Origin: Nitratireductor sp. ZSWI3
Lineage (GTDB): Bacteria; Pseudomonadota; Alphaproteobacteria; Rhizobiales; Rhizobiaceae
NCBI RefSeq assembly: GCF_024655565.1
Contig: NZ_JANKOF010000017.1
Coordinates: 1-64,000 of the forward strand
DNA length: 64,000 nt
Direction of reading: 5' to 3'
Shown: one piece after another, positions 24,636 through 35,708 of the stretch
Layout of the letters: the number at the start of each line of letters is the position of its first letter
Position numbering within the stretch: position 1 is the stretch's first letter
The notes under the pieces: generated by a model
The model's database searches: none
What the model saw: only the letters and a program-made list of their open reading frames with translations
What the model was told of the DNA's origin: nothing
Program-made: the position numbers and the translations under genes

Positions 24636-25848
24636 TGATCGGCAACCGGTTCCCGCCCGCATCCTCCCCACTCCTCATCCGCAACGCCAGGCCGATCGGC
24701 TTCGGCGTTGCGGAGGGCGAGACGCTCGACATCATGGTCGGCGCCGACGGCCGCATCGCCGAGATCGCCGGGTCGATCGATGCCGGTTCGGACGTCCGCC
24801 TCGTCGATGCCGCCGGCGCCTTCATCTCGCCGGGCTGGATGGATCTGCATGCCCATGTCTGGTACGGCGGCACCGACATCTCCATCAGGCCTGCGCAAGC
24901 CGGCGCCGAGCGCGGCGTCACCACGATCGTCGATGCCGGTTCGGCGGGCGAGGCCAATTTCCACGGCCTGCGCGAGCTGATGATCGAGCCGGCGCGCGAG
25001 AACGTCTACGCATTCCTGAACATCGGCTCGATCGGCCTCGTCGCCTGCAACCGTGTGTCGGAGCTGATCGACATGCGCTCGATCGACATCGACCGCATCG
25101 CCCACTGCGTCGAGGCCAACCGCGACGTGATCGTCGGCCTCAAGGTGCGTGCCAGCGCCGTCATCACCGGCAGTTGGGACCTCACCCCGGTGCGCCTTGC
25201 CAAGAAGCTCGGCCGCGTCCTCGATCTGCCGCTGATGGTGCATGTGGGAGAACCGCCGCCGCTCTATGACGACATCCTGGCGCTGCTCGGCGAGGGCGAC
25301 ATCGTCACCCATTGCTTCAACGGCAAATTCGGCGGCTCAATCCTCGAAGACGAGGATCTCTACACGCTGGTCGAAGAGGCGGCACAGCGCGGCGTCGTGC
25401 TGGACGTCGGCCATGGCGGCGCCTCCTTCTCCTTCGACGTGGCCAAGGCGGCGCTGGCGCGCGGCCTGCCGCCCACCACCATCTCCACCGATCTGCACAA
25501 CCGCTCCATGGACGGCTCGGTGTGGGACATGGCCACCACCATGTCGAAGCTGCTCTCACTCGGCATGAGCCTTGACGACGTCGTCGCCGCCTCCACCATC
25601 CGGCCGCGCCAGGCGATCCGCCTGCCGTATGAAAATCTCCTGTCGCCCGGCGAGCCCGCCGAGTTCACCATCTTCGAGATGGAACGCTCGACGATCGAGG
25701 TGAAGGATTCCAAAGGCGTCTCCAGCCGGCTGAGCGAGTTGTTCTCGCCGCGTCATGCGATCCTCGGCGCCGAGGCGATCGCCGCCAGCCGCTACCAGCC
25801 GGCGCCGGAGGCCGCCATCCAGTCCTGCCCGCATTGCGGATGGGCGCT

Positions 25849-25852
<4 letters not shown>
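24635..25852 (+). CDS. amidohydrolase/deacetylase family metallohydrolase (COG3964 type)
   Basis: This is an amidohydrolase-superfamily enzyme of 405 residues. Metal-site motifs are DLHAHVWYGGTD (H-x-H), VGLKVRAS (bridging Lys), MVHVGEPP, THCFNGKFGG and STDLHNRSMDG (final Asp). It resembles COG3964 proteins such as Atu3266, reported to act on acetylated hydroxy- or amino-acid-like compounds. It sits inside the transporter operon between permease and ATPase genes with overlapping start and stop codons, so it probably hydrolyses the imported compound in the cytoplasm. The C-terminal SCPHCGWAL could be an extra metal-binding end. The substrate is not known. Confidence 0.82.
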
Positions 25853-27863
<2,011 letters not shown>

Positions 27864-27899
27864 CACGACAACGAGACAGACAATTATTGGAGTTCTTGC

Positions 27900-28394
27900 A
27901 TGAATTTTTCCGAGCTGGCCAAACGCCCGGAAACGACCCCTTACGATCGCCTCGAGGCACTCGGCATCGTTCTGCCGCCGCCGCCGACGCCGGTCGCCAA
28001 TTTCGTCACCCATGTGGCGGAGGGCAACCTTCTCTTCCTGTCCGGCCAGGGGCCGACGGAGGCGGACGGCAGCCAGCACACGGGCAAGGTGGGCGGCGAC
28101 GTCTCTGTCGAGGACGCCTACCGCCATGCGCGCCTGACCGGCATCAACCTGATCGCCGTCATGCAGGAGGCGCTGGGCGACCTTTGCCGCGTCAAGCGCG
28201 TCGTCAAGCTGCTCGGCATGGTCAACGCCACGCCGGAGTTCACCGAGCATCCCACCGTCATGAACGGCTGCTCGGACCTGTTCATCGACGTGTTCGGCGA
28301 ACGCGGCGTGCATGCCCGCTCGGCCGTGGGCTTCGGTTCGCTGCCGGGGCAGATCACCGTCGAGATCGAAGCCGTGATCGCGATAGAGGGTTGA
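27900..28394 (+). CDS. Rid-family protein (YjgF/YER057c/UK114), probable imine deaminase
   Basis: This 164-residue protein of the Rid superfamily contains FLSGQGP, the conserved Arg in HARSAVGFGSLP, and VEIEAVIAI. Rid proteins hydrolyse reactive enamine/imine intermediates released by PLP enzymes. It is longer at the N terminus than RidA itself and fits a divergent Rid subgroup. Placement between the transporter/amidohydrolase genes and a SelA-like PLP enzyme suggests it finishes the deamination step of that pathway. This is inferred from family and neighbourhood. Confidence 0.87.
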   Translation: MNFSELAKRPETTPYDRLEALGIVLPPPPTPVANFVTHVAEGNLLFLSGQGPTEADGSQHTGKVGGDVSVEDAYRHARLTGINLIAVMQEALGDLCRVKRVVKLLGMVNATPEFTEHPTVMNGCSDLFIDVFGERGVHARSAVGFGSLPGQITVEIEAVIAIEG

Positions 28395-28407
28395 AATGCG
28401 TGACGAT

Positions 28408-28520
28408 CGCCCCTCACCCTTACCCTCTCCCCGCGTGCGGAGAGAGGGAGGCACAGACGTCGCGGCCATCCTCCTTCTCCCCGCCCGCGGGGAGAAGGTG
28501 CCGGCAGGCGGATGAGGGGC
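28408..28520. repeat. dispersed palindromic repeat, copy B (inverted relative to copy A)
   Basis: The reverse complement of this 113-bp unit matches the repeat at 22651-22762 along its whole length, with scattered differences in the loops and one diverged patch. It lies between the Rid-family and SelA-like genes. The two copies form a 5.6-kb-spaced inverted pair around permease, amidohydrolase, ATPase and Rid genes. Confidence 0.8.
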
Positions 28521-28560
28521 AAGCGCTCTGTGACGGCCATCATCAGAAAGGATTGAAACC

Positions 28561-29763
28561 ATGATCCGCAACGACGACATCCGCGCCCGGCTCGGCCTGC
28601 GCCCGGTCATCAACGTTTCCGGCACGATGACCTCGCTCGGCGCCTCAATCGTCGTGCCGCAGGCGGTCGAGACCGTCGCCGCCATCCTCAGCCAGTGGAC
28701 CGAGATGTCGGACCTGCAGCGCACGGCGAGCCGGACCATCGCCCGGCTGACGGGGGCGGAGGCGGGCTGCGTCACCGCCTCCTGCTCGGCCGGCATCACA
28801 CTCGCCGTCGCCGCCGCCATGACCGGCAGCGATCTGGCGGCCATCGAGCGCCTGCCCGACGCGACGGGCCTCAAGGACGAGGTGGTCATCCAGGCCGGCC
28901 ACATGGTCAGCTACGGCGCGCCGGTCGAGCAGGCGATCCGCCTTGCCGGCGCCAGGGTGGTGCCGGTCGGCCAGGCGACCAGCGCCCATGCCTACCAGCT
29001 CGAAGGGGCGATCACCGAGAAGACCGCCGCTGCCGTCTATGTGGTCTCGCATCACGTGGTCGAATACGGGCAGATCCCGCTCGCCAACTTCATCGCGCGC
29101 GCCCATTCCAAGGGCGTGCCGGTGATCGTCGACGCGGCCTCAGAATACGACCTTACCGGCTTCATCGCTGCCGGCGCCGACATCGCGCTCTATTCCGGCC
29201 ACAAGTTCCTCGGCGGCCCGACCTCGGGCATCATCGCCGGCGCCAAGGGACTGGTGCGGGCCGCCCATCTGCAGAATCGCGGCATCGGCCGCGGCATGAA
29301 GATCGGCAAGGAAGGCGTCGCCGGCGTCATCGCCGCGCTCGAAGCCTGGGAAACGCGCGATCATGCCGGCATCCGCGAGCGCGAGAGGAAGGCACTCGAC
29401 CTGTGGGTGAAGACGCTCGCCGGCCGGCCCGGCGTCACGGCGCGCATCATGCCGGACCCGACCGACAACCCGCTCGACCGGTTGCGCGTCGACATCGATC
29501 CGCAAGCCGCCCGCATCACCGCCTGGGACCTTGCCGACCGCATGGCGGCGGGCGAGCCGCCGGTCGTCGTCCGCGACCACGAGGCCGAGCACAACTATTT
29601 CTTCCTCGATCCCTGTAACCTGCATCCCGACGAGGAGGCGATCGTTGCCCGGCGGCTCACCGAGGAGCTCGACCAAGCGGCAGCGGCGGCCGAACCCGTC
29701 GTCTCCTCCTTCGCCGAGCGGGCGATGCGCCAGGAGGCCGGGCTTCTCAATTGGCCGGATTGA
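28561..29763 (+). CDS. SelA-like PLP-dependent enzyme (possible ammonia-lyase/aminotransferase fold)
   Basis: This fold-type I PLP enzyme has 400 residues and is related to selenocysteine synthase-like and D-glucosaminate-6-phosphate ammonia-lyase proteins. Visible motifs are [16 protein letters not shown] (N terminus), [16 protein letters not shown] (phosphate-binding region), [12 protein letters not shown] (Asp to pyridine nitrogen) and the Schiff-base Lys215 in [14 protein letters not shown]. No selenocysteine machinery is nearby. With a Rid-family imine hydrolase beside it, beta-elimination or deamination of an amino acid made by the amidohydrolase is the likely job. The exact substrate is unknown. 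Confidence 0.8.
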   Translation: MIRNDDIRARLGLRPVINVSGTMTSLGASIVVPQAVETVAAILSQWTEMSDLQRTASRTIARLTGAEAGCVTASCSAGITLAVAAAMTGSDLAAIERLPDATGLKDEVVIQAGHMVSYGAPVEQAIRLAGARVVPVGQATSAHAYQLEGAITEKTAAAVYVVSHHVVEYGQIPLANFIARAHSKGVPVIVDAASEYDLTGFIAAGADIALYSGHKFLGGPTSGIIAGAKGLVRAAHLQNRGIGRGMKIGKEGVAGVIAALEAWETRDHAGIRERERKALDLWVKTLAGRPGVTARIMPDPTDNPLDRLRVDIDPQAARITAWDLADRMAAGEPPVVVRDHEAEHNYFFLDPCNLHPDEEAIVARRLTEELDQAAAAAEPVVSSFAERAMRQEAGLLNWPD

Positions 29764-29845
29764 GCCCAGATGCTATAGATCGGTTCATCGTTTCATGGAA
29801 ATGTTGCCTCGTTCTATCTCTTTGTTTTTCCGCATTTATGCGGTC

Positions 29846-29865
29846 GTCAGGTGATTCCACCTGAC
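29846..29865. promoter_or_regulatory. perfect inverted repeat upstream of the IclR gene
   Basis: GTCAGGTG and CACCTGAC are exact 8-bp inverted arms around ATTC, 39 bases before the IclR start. A second small palindrome (CGCATTTATGCG) precedes it at 29831-29842. Either could be an autoregulatory operator or the end of the upstream operon. Confidence 0.4.
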
Positions 29866-29903
29866 TGCAAAATGCTCTAGCGCAAAACTGCCTGACCGGA
29901 TGG

Positions 29904-30710
29904 ATGGACCCCGTGAACACGCAAGCGATAACGGAAGAGACGACGCAGAAGCGCACGCGCACCAGCGCGCTCGAGCGTATCCTGCAGGTCCTCGATTTCC
30001 TGCAGGAGTCCGACCAGCCGGCCACCGCCTACGAGATCGCCCGCGCCGTCGGCGCACCGCTGTCGACGGTGTATGGCATCGTCGAGGACATGGTGGCGAA
30101 GGGCCTGCTCGACCGGCAGGAAAACGGTGCGCTGTGGTTCGGCCCGCGTCTCTATCACTATGGCCTCACCTATGCGCGCCGGCTCGACCTGCTCTCCGCC
30201 GCAACGCAGGAAATGACCGATCTCGCGCTGGGCTCGCGCGAGACCGTGCAGATCTGCGGCCGGGACGGCGACCATATGGTCGTGCTCGCCATGGTCGACG
30301 GGCCGGACCATTTCCACGTATCCTCGCGCGTCGGATCGCGCACGCCGCTCAACTGGTCGGCGTCGGGCCGTCTGCTCGTCGGCCACCTGCCGGAGGAGGA
30401 GCGCCGGGCGATCCTGGCGCATGCCGTCCGCCCCTCACCCACCGGCAATGCCGAGACCGACGTGGCAACGCTCTCCGAGGCCGCACGCAAGGCCTATGAG
30501 GAGCGGTTGTGCATCCAGGCGGGGGAATCCGACTTCTCGGTCGCCTGCATCGCCGCCCCCATCCTCGACGCGGAAGGCACCTGCCGCGCGACGGTGTCGA
30601 TCGTCGTGCCCGACCACAAGGTCGACCAGAAGGACCCGGACCTGAAGGCGCTGGTGCAGCAGAGCGCCCACCGCATCGAACAACGCCTCGGCTGGTCGCG
30701 GCGAGGGTGA
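29904..30710 (+). CDS. IclR family transcriptional regulator
   Basis: This IclR regulator has 268 residues: a winged helix-turn-helix (about 20-85, TSALERILQVLDFLQES and APLSTVYGIVEDMVAKGLL) followed by the effector-binding IclR domain (about 90-260). It is on the same strand, 140 bases after the SelA-like enzyme gene, and is the only regulator in this block, so it probably controls the transporter/amidohydrolase/Rid operon. An alternative GTG start lies three codons downstream. It converges closely on the GAF gene (14-base gap). Confidence 0.88.
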   Translation: MDPVNTQAITEETTQKRTRTSALERILQVLDFLQESDQPATAYEIARAVGAPLSTVYGIVEDMVAKGLLDRQENGALWFGPRLYHYGLTYARRLDLLSAATQEMTDLALGSRETVQICGRDGDHMVVLAMVDGPDHFHVSSRVGSRTPLNWSASGRLLVGHLPEEERRAILAHAVRPSPTGNAETDVATLSEAARKAYEERLCIQAGESDFSVACIAAPILDAEGTCRATVSIVVPDHKVDQKDPDLKALVQQSAHRIEQRLGWSRRG

Positions 30711-30723
30711 AGGAGCGCCTACG

Positions 30724-31233
30724 CTAGTTCATTCCCGCCGCAAGCCCGCGGCTCGCCAGATAGGCCGCCTTCGCTGGCACGGAGAGCCAGTCCTTCGCCA
30801 GCGCCACGCGCTCGGGCGTGTAGTGATGCTCCACATCGAGCATGTTCACCGTACCGACCAGCGTGTCGCCCAGGACCACCGGCAGGTTGATCACCGAGCC
30901 GCAGCCCAGCCGGCCGATCAGCTCGTGGTCGGGAAAGACGGTCGCGATGTCGGCGAGGGTGTTGGCGACGAAGCATTCGCGATTCCCGTGCACGGTCTCG
31001 AACCAGCGGTCGTAACGGATCGGCTTGGTGCCGGAGACCGGATAGTCGGCCGGATGCGAGGTGTAGGCGCGGCGCGCCGTCCCGGTTTCCATGTCCGCCG
31101 TCATGAAGGTGAACAGCTTCGCGCCCACAACGGCGCGGGTGAGCGCAAGCAACGCGTCGAAAGGCGCATCGGGGGTCGTGGCCAGCGACAGCGCGCGGTC
31201 GAATTCGGCCAGCGGGCCGGTGAAGTCGGTCAT
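30724..31233 (-). CDS. GAF domain protein
   Basis: This 169-residue protein is essentially a single GAF domain. The central part reads CGSVINLPVVLGDTLVGTVNMLD, which is the typical GAF core. There is no output domain. It is the last gene of the third transporter operon, 14 bases after an ATPase gene, so it may sense a small ligand linked to that transporter. GAF-only proteins can also be methionine-sulfoxide reductases, but the conserved cysteines of that group are not evident. Confidence 0.78.
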   Translation of the reverse strand: MTDFTGPLAEFDRALSLATTPDAPFDALLALTRAVVGAKLFTFMTADMETGTARRAYTSHPADYPVSGTKPIRYDRWFETVHGNRECFVANTLADIATVFPDHELIGRLGCGSVINLPVVLGDTLVGTVNMLDVEHHYTPERVALAKDWLSVPAKAAYLASRGLAAGMN

Positions 31234-31247
31234 GTTCAGGTCTCTGC

Positions 31248-32000
31248 TTATGCGGGTTGCAGGGCGCCGCCGCTGGCGGCGTAGAGCTCGCGCGAATAGG
31301 GGTCGGCCAGCCGCCCCGTCTTCAGCGCCGAAACATCGGCGATCTCGACCACGCGGCCGTGGCGCATCACCGCCAACCGGTCGCAAAGAAAGGAAACCAC
31401 CGGCAGGTTGTGGGTGACCATCAGATAGGTGAGCCCCTGTTCGCGACGCAGCTTCTTCAGGAGGTTGAGGATTTCCGCCTGCACCGAAACGTCGAGCGCC
31501 GAGGTCGGCTCGTCGAGCAGAAGCACGCGCGGCGAAAGCATCAGCGCCCGGGCGATGGCGACCCGCTGGCGCTGGCCGCCGGAAAGCTGGTGCGGAAAAC
31601 GGAAGCGGAAGCGCTGGTCGAGCCCGACGGCGGCGAGCATGTCCCTGACGCGGGCGTCGCGCCCGCCGATGCCGTGGATCGCCAGCGGCTCGGCCAGGCA
31701 ATCGTCCACCGTCTTGCGCGGATGCAGCGAGCCGTAAGGATCCTGGAACACCATCTGGCAGACCTTCGCGAAATCCCGGTCCGGAGCGTGACCGCGCGGC
31801 TTGCCGAGAATGGCGATCGCTCCCGTCCATTCCGGCGCCAGGCCGGAAATGGCACGCAGGATGGTCGATTTGCCGGAGCCGGACTCGCCGACCAGCGCAA
31901 AGCTCTCGCCTTCGGCGACGGAGAATGCGACGTCGTGCACCACCGGCGTCTTGCCGTAGCTGATGGAGAGATTCTCGAGGTGAATCGCCGTAGCGCTCAT
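31248..32000 (-). CDS. Opp/Dpp-family ABC transporter ATP-binding protein (DppF type)
   Basis: This is the second ATPase of transporter 3, 250 residues. Walker [16 protein letters not shown]-loop MVFQDPYGSLHPRKT, signature LSGGQRQRVAIARAL, Walker [13 protein letters not shown] and MVTHNLPVV are present. It lacks the long C-terminal oligopeptide-transporter extension seen in the ATPases at 25849-27863. ATGA overlap with the preceding ATPase shows coupling. Confidence 0.9.
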   Translation of the reverse strand: MSATAIHLENLSISYGKTPVVHDVAFSVAEGESFALVGESGSGKSTILRAISGLAPEWTGAIAILGKPRGHAPDRDFAKVCQMVFQDPYGSLHPRKTVDDCLAEPLAIHGIGGRDARVRDMLAAVGLDQRFRFRFPHQLSGGQRQRVAIARALMLSPRVLLLDEPTSALDVSVQAEILNLLKKLRREQGLTYLMVTHNLPVVSFLCDRLAVMRHGRVVEIADVSALKTGRLADPYSRELYAASGGALQPA

Positions 32001-32842
32001 GTGCCGGCCCCCGTGGTCCAGGCGCCGCGGTCGAGCACCGGCAGCACGTCGCGGTCCTCGTCCATGCGCGGCATCGCCGCCAGCAGGCCGCGCGTATAGG
32101 GGTGGCGGGCGAGATGCAATTCGCTCGCCCTGCACTCCTCGACGATCTCGCCGCCGTTCATGACCAGGATGCGGTCGCAATAGCGCGCCACCAGGTTCAA
32201 GTCGTGGCTGATCAGGATCAGCCCCATGCCCTTGCCGGTGACGAGGTCGTCGATGATGTCGAGCACCTGAGCCTGCACGGAGACGTCGAGCGCCGAGGTG
32301 GGCTCGTCGGCGATCAGGAGGTCGGGTTCCGGGATCAGCATCATGGCGATCATGACGCGCTGGCCCATGCCGCCCGAGACCTCGTGCGGGTAGAGGCCGG
32401 CGACGCGCTCCGGATCGTTGATGCGCACAGCCTCGAGCATGGAGAGGACGCGCGCCTTGAGCGCCCGGCGTGGCAGCTTCGCATGGGTCAGCAGCGCCTC
32501 GGCGATCTGCTCGCCGACCGTCATCACCGGATTGAGCGAGAATTTCGGGTCCTGCATGACCATGGAGATGCGGGCGCCGCGCAGGGCACGCATGCGCCTC
32601 TCGCTCAGCGCCAGGAGATCGATGCCGTCGAAGACCAGGCGGCCGGCCGAGACATGCCCCGGCGGGCGGATGAGGCGCAGGATCGAGCGGCCGGTCATGG
32701 ACTTGCCGGAGCCGCTCTCGCCGACGATGCCGAGCCGCTCGCGGCCGAGCGAGAAGGAAATGCCCCTGACGACGTCGACCGGCCCCCTGGCGGTCGGGAA
32801 GGTGACGGTCAGCCCTTCGACCTCGAGCAGCGGCACGCTCAT
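31997..32842 (-). CDS. Opp/Dpp-family ABC transporter ATP-binding protein (DppD type)
   Basis: This is the first ATPase of transporter 3, 281 residues. Walker [16 protein letters not shown]-loop [15 protein letters not shown], signature [15 protein letters not shown] (a Gly replaces the usual Arg after GGM), Walker [13 protein letters not shown] and LISHDLNLV are visible. Start codon at 32842 lies in an ATGA overlap with the permease gene. The signature change is mild and should still allow ATP hydrolysis. Confidence 0.9.
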   Translation of the reverse strand: MSVPLLEVEGLTVTFPTARGPVDVVRGISFSLGRERLGIVGESGSGKSMTGRSILRLIRPPGHVSAGRLVFDGIDLLALSERRMRALRGARISMVMQDPKFSLNPVMTVGEQIAEALLTHAKLPRRALKARVLSMLEAVRINDPERVAGLYPHEVSGGMGQRVMIAMMLIPEPDLLIADEPTSALDVSVQAQVLDIIDDLVTGKGMGLILISHDLNLVARYCDRILVMNGGEIVEECRASELHLARHPYTRGLLAAMPRMDEDRDVLPVLDRGAWTTGAGT

Positions 32843-33735
32843 TGCTTTTCTCCCTGCTTGGGGTCGAGCACGTCGCGCAGGCCATCGCCGAGGAAGCAGA
32901 AGCCGAGACTGACCAGGATGATGGCGAAGCCCGGCATGGTGGCGACCCACCACTGGTCGAGGATGAAGTTGCGGCCGCGCGAGATCATGGCGCCCCATTC
33001 GGGCAGCGGCGGCTGTGCGCCGAGGCCGAGGAAGCCGAGGCCGGCCGCCGTCAGGATGATGCCGGCCATGTCGAGCGTCACGCGGACGATGGTGGAGGAG
33101 GCACACAGCGGCAGCACGTGGCGCAGGATGACGCGCACCGACGAGGCGCCCTGCAGGCGCACGGCGGCGATGAACTCGGCATCGCGGAACGTGATGGTCT
33201 CGGCGCGGGCGATGCGCGCATAGACCGGCCAGGCGGTGATGGCGATGGCGATGATGGCGTTCTCGATGCCCGGCCCCAGCGCCGCGACGAAGGCGAGCGC
33301 CAGGATCAGCTTCGGCATCGACAGGAAGATGTCGGTGATCCCCATCAGGATGCGGTCGGCCCAGCCGCCGAAATAGCCCGACACCGCGCCGACCACCAGG
33401 CCGACGGGGGCGGCGATGACGGCCACCATGGCAACGATCAGCAGCGTGATGCGGGCGCCGTAGACGACGCGCGAATAGATGTCGCGGCCGAGCTCGTCCG
33501 TGCCCATCCAATGGGCGGCCGAGGGCGGCATCAGGCGGTTGGCGAGATCCTGGCCGACCGGCGACTGGGGGGCGATCAACGGCGCAAAGACGGCCATGGC
33601 GACAAGCACGAGGATGATCAGCCCGCCGACCACGGCGAGCGGATTGCGCAGCAGAGCGGTCCACACGCGCCAGGCCCGGCCGAGACCGGCCTGCAGGCGC
33701 GAGGTGGGCGAATCGTCGAGAAGCCAGGCGATCAT
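32839..33735 (-). CDS. Opp/Dpp-family ABC transporter permease (DppC type)
   Basis: This permease has 298 residues, starting MIAWLLDDSPTSRLQAG. It contains the DppC signature WMGTDELGRDIYSRVVYGARITLL, about six helices, and the EAA loop DAEFIAAVRLQGASSVRVILRHVL. It is linked by ATGA overlaps to the DppB-type permease before it and the DppD-type ATPase after it. Confidence 0.9.
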   Translation of the reverse strand: MIAWLLDDSPTSRLQAGLGRAWRVWTALLRNPLAVVGGLIILVLVAMAVFAPLIAPQSPVGQDLANRLMPPSAAHWMGTDELGRDIYSRVVYGARITLLIVAMVAVIAAPVGLVVGAVSGYFGGWADRILMGITDIFLSMPKLILALAFVAALGPGIENAIIAIAITAWPVYARIARAETITFRDAEFIAAVRLQGASSVRVILRHVLPLCASSTIVRVTLDMAGIILTAAGLGFLGLGAQPPLPEWGAMISRGRNFILDQWWVATMPGFAIILVSLGFCFLGDGLRDVLDPKQGEKQ

Positions 33736-34733
33736 CGGCGGGCCCTCGGGTCGAGGATACGGTACAGCACGTCGGAGATCTTGTTGATCAGGATGAAGAC
33801 GGCGCCGATCACCAGCGTCGCGCCGAGCACGGCGTTCATGTCGGCGTTGAGCAGCGCCGTGGTCAGATAATTGCCGATGCCGGGCCAGGAGAAGACCGTC
33901 TCGATCATCACCGAGCCCTCCAGCAGGCTGGCATAGGAGAGGCCGATCACGGTGATGAGCTGGATGCGGATCGGATAGAAGGCGTGGCGCCAGACGACGC
34001 GCCGCTCCGGCACGCCCTTCACCCTGGCGGTCGTCACATATTCCTGGCCGAGCTGATCGAGCATGAAGGAGCGCGTCATGCGGGCGATGTAGGCGAGCGA
34101 GAAGAAGCCGAGGATGGAGGCCGGCAGCACGAGATGGCTGACGGCGTTGCGGAAGATGTCCCACTCGCCGGCGATCAGGCTGTCGACCAGGTAAAGACCG
34201 GTCACAGGATCGAGAAGGCCGTCGTAGAAGATGTCGACCCGGCCCGGCCCGGCCACCCAGCCGAGCCCGGCATAGAAGACGGCAAGGCCGACGAGACCGA
34301 GCCAGAAGGCCGGCACCGAATAGCCGAGCAGGCCGAGGACGCGGATCGCCTGGTCGACGAGGCTGCCCTGGCGGGTCGCCGCCACGACGCCCATCGGCAC
34401 GCCCAGGGCCACGCCGATCACGATGCCTGTCGTCGCCATCTCCAGCGTCGCCGGAAAGACGCGCGCCAGGTCGTCGATCACCAGCCGGCCGGTGGAGACG
34501 GAGCGGCCGAGATCGCCCCTCAGCACGTCGCCGACATAGGAGAAGAACTGCACGATGAGCGGCCGGTCGAGACCCATCGCCTGCCGCGCCGCCTCGTAGA
34601 CCTCCTTCGTCGCGCGGTCGCCGACCACCGACAGCACGGGGTCGATCGGCACGACGCGGCCGATGAAGAAGGTGATGGCGAGCAGCCCCAGGAAGGTTCC
34701 GGCAACGACGATGGCGAAACGCAGGAGGCTCAT
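33732..34733 (-). CDS. Opp/Dpp-family ABC transporter permease (DppB type)
   Basis: This is the first permease of transporter 3, with six helices (AIVVAGTFLGLLAITFFIG first), the motif RVVPIDPVLSVVGDRA and the EAA loop TTARVKGVPERRVVWRHAFYPI. Family alignment supports a start at MSLLRF (34733, 333 residues). In-frame ATGs at 34808 (preceded by GGGGGG) and 34820 would add a poorly conserved leader of 25-29 residues, so the start is uncertain. The gene is divergent from the XRE-cupin regulator. Confidence 0.88.
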   Translation of the reverse strand: MSLLRFAIVVAGTFLGLLAITFFIGRVVPIDPVLSVVGDRATKEVYEAARQAMGLDRPLIVQFFSYVGDVLRGDLGRSVSTGRLVIDDLARVFPATLEMATTGIVIGVALGVPMGVVAATRQGSLVDQAIRVLGLLGYSVPAFWLGLVGLAVFYAGLGWVAGPGRVDIFYDGLLDPVTGLYLVDSLIAGEWDIFRNAVSHLVLPASILGFFSLAYIARMTRSFMLDQLGQEYVTTARVKGVPERRVVWRHAFYPIRIQLITVIGLSYASLLEGSVMIETVFSWPGIGNYLTTALLNADMNAVLGATLVIGAVFILINKISDVLYRILDPRARR

Positions 34734-34982
34734 GGCCCCGCCCCAGGCCCGCCCGGCCAGCATGCCGGCACGCACTGCGGCAACGCCCGTCGAGGGTTCA
34801 AACGCCATGCCGCCCCCCATCGTGGTTTGCGAAAATCACTAAGCCTGCCGCCAACGAATCCCCCGTCGCCAAGGAAGCGGCCCATTCGCCCGTCCGGCGT
34901 CACCGCTCCTGCTGCTCGCTTCAAACCCGGCGCATGGGCCGCCGAAAAAGTTCTTGGAGCATACAAAGAAATCTGCTTACAT

Positions 34983-34996
34983 CAAAAAAATTTTTG
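34983..34996. promoter_or_regulatory. A/T-rich palindrome in the divergent regulator promoter
   Basis: CAAAAA and TTTTTG are 6-bp inverted arms around AA, in an unusually A-rich stretch immediately before the ribosome-binding site of the XRE-cupin gene. It is a candidate autoregulatory operator, but the low complexity makes a chance palindrome possible. Confidence 0.3.
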
Positions 34997-35010
34997 TGGG
35001 GGAAAAATCT

Positions 35011-35706
35011 TTGAGTAACCAGACGGCGCGCGCCGCCTCCGATGCCGAAACCAGGATCGGCATGCTGATCAGGGCCCGCCGGCGGCAGCTCGGCCTCACC
35101 CTGCAGCAGCTCGGCGATGCGGCGAGCCTGTCGGTCGGCTATCTAAGCCAGGTCGAGCGCGACAATGCGACGCCGACCCTTGGCACCCTCGCCGGCATCG
35201 CCCGCGCGCTGGGCGTCGGCCTCGATTATTTCGTCGCCCAGCCGCGGGCGGAGGATGCGCTCACCCGCGAGGAGACGCGGCCGCGTTTCTCCATCGCCGG
35301 CTCGTCGGTGATCTACGAGCGGCTCGGTGCGGAATTTCCGGGCAATCAGCTCTCCTCCTTCATCCTCACCGTGCCGCCGGGCTATGCCTCGGAAACGGTG
35401 AGCCATGAAGGCGAGGAACTGATCTACATTCTCGACGGCTCGATCACCCAGTATCTCGACGGCGAGGCGATGGTGATGGAGGCCGGCGACAGCCTGCATT
35501 ACCGCGGCAACGTTCCGCATGCCTGGTCGAACCCCAACGAGACGCCGGCACGCATCCTGTGGACCGGCACGCTGACGCTGTTCAAGGCCGGCGGCCAGCA
35601 GTCCGCCCGCTTCGAGCTGGTGTCGCCCGACAAGACCATCCCGGACACGAAGCCGGTGCATTCCAAGGCCAAGAGCAAACCCAGATCCAGAAAAAAGGAG
35701 GAGTAG
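35011..35706 (+). CDS. XRE family transcriptional regulator with C-terminal cupin
   Basis: This HTH_XRE regulator has a cupin effector domain (231 residues from a TTG at 35011). The HTH (about 14-70) reads IGMLIRARRRQLGLTLQQLG and LSVGYLSQVERD. The cupin (about 100-190) includes SHEGEELIYILDGSITQYLDGE and YRGNVPHAWSNPN. I chose TTG 35011 because GGGGGA lies 8 bases before it; a TTG at 34954 extends the frame but has no clear ribosome-binding site. A basic tail ends the protein. Position between the permease operon and the binding-protein gene suggests it controls both. Confidence 0.85.
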   Translation: MSNQTARAASDAETRIGMLIRARRRQLGLTLQQLGDAASLSVGYLSQVERDNATPTLGTLAGIARALGVGLDYFVAQPRAEDALTREETRPRFSIAGSSVIYERLGAEFPGNQLSSFILTVPPGYASETVSHEGEELIYILDGSITQYLDGEAMVMEAGDSLHYRGNVPHAWSNPNETPARILWTGTLTLFKAGGQQSARFELVSPDKTIPDTKPVHSKAKSKPRSRKKEE

Positions 35707-35708
35707 AC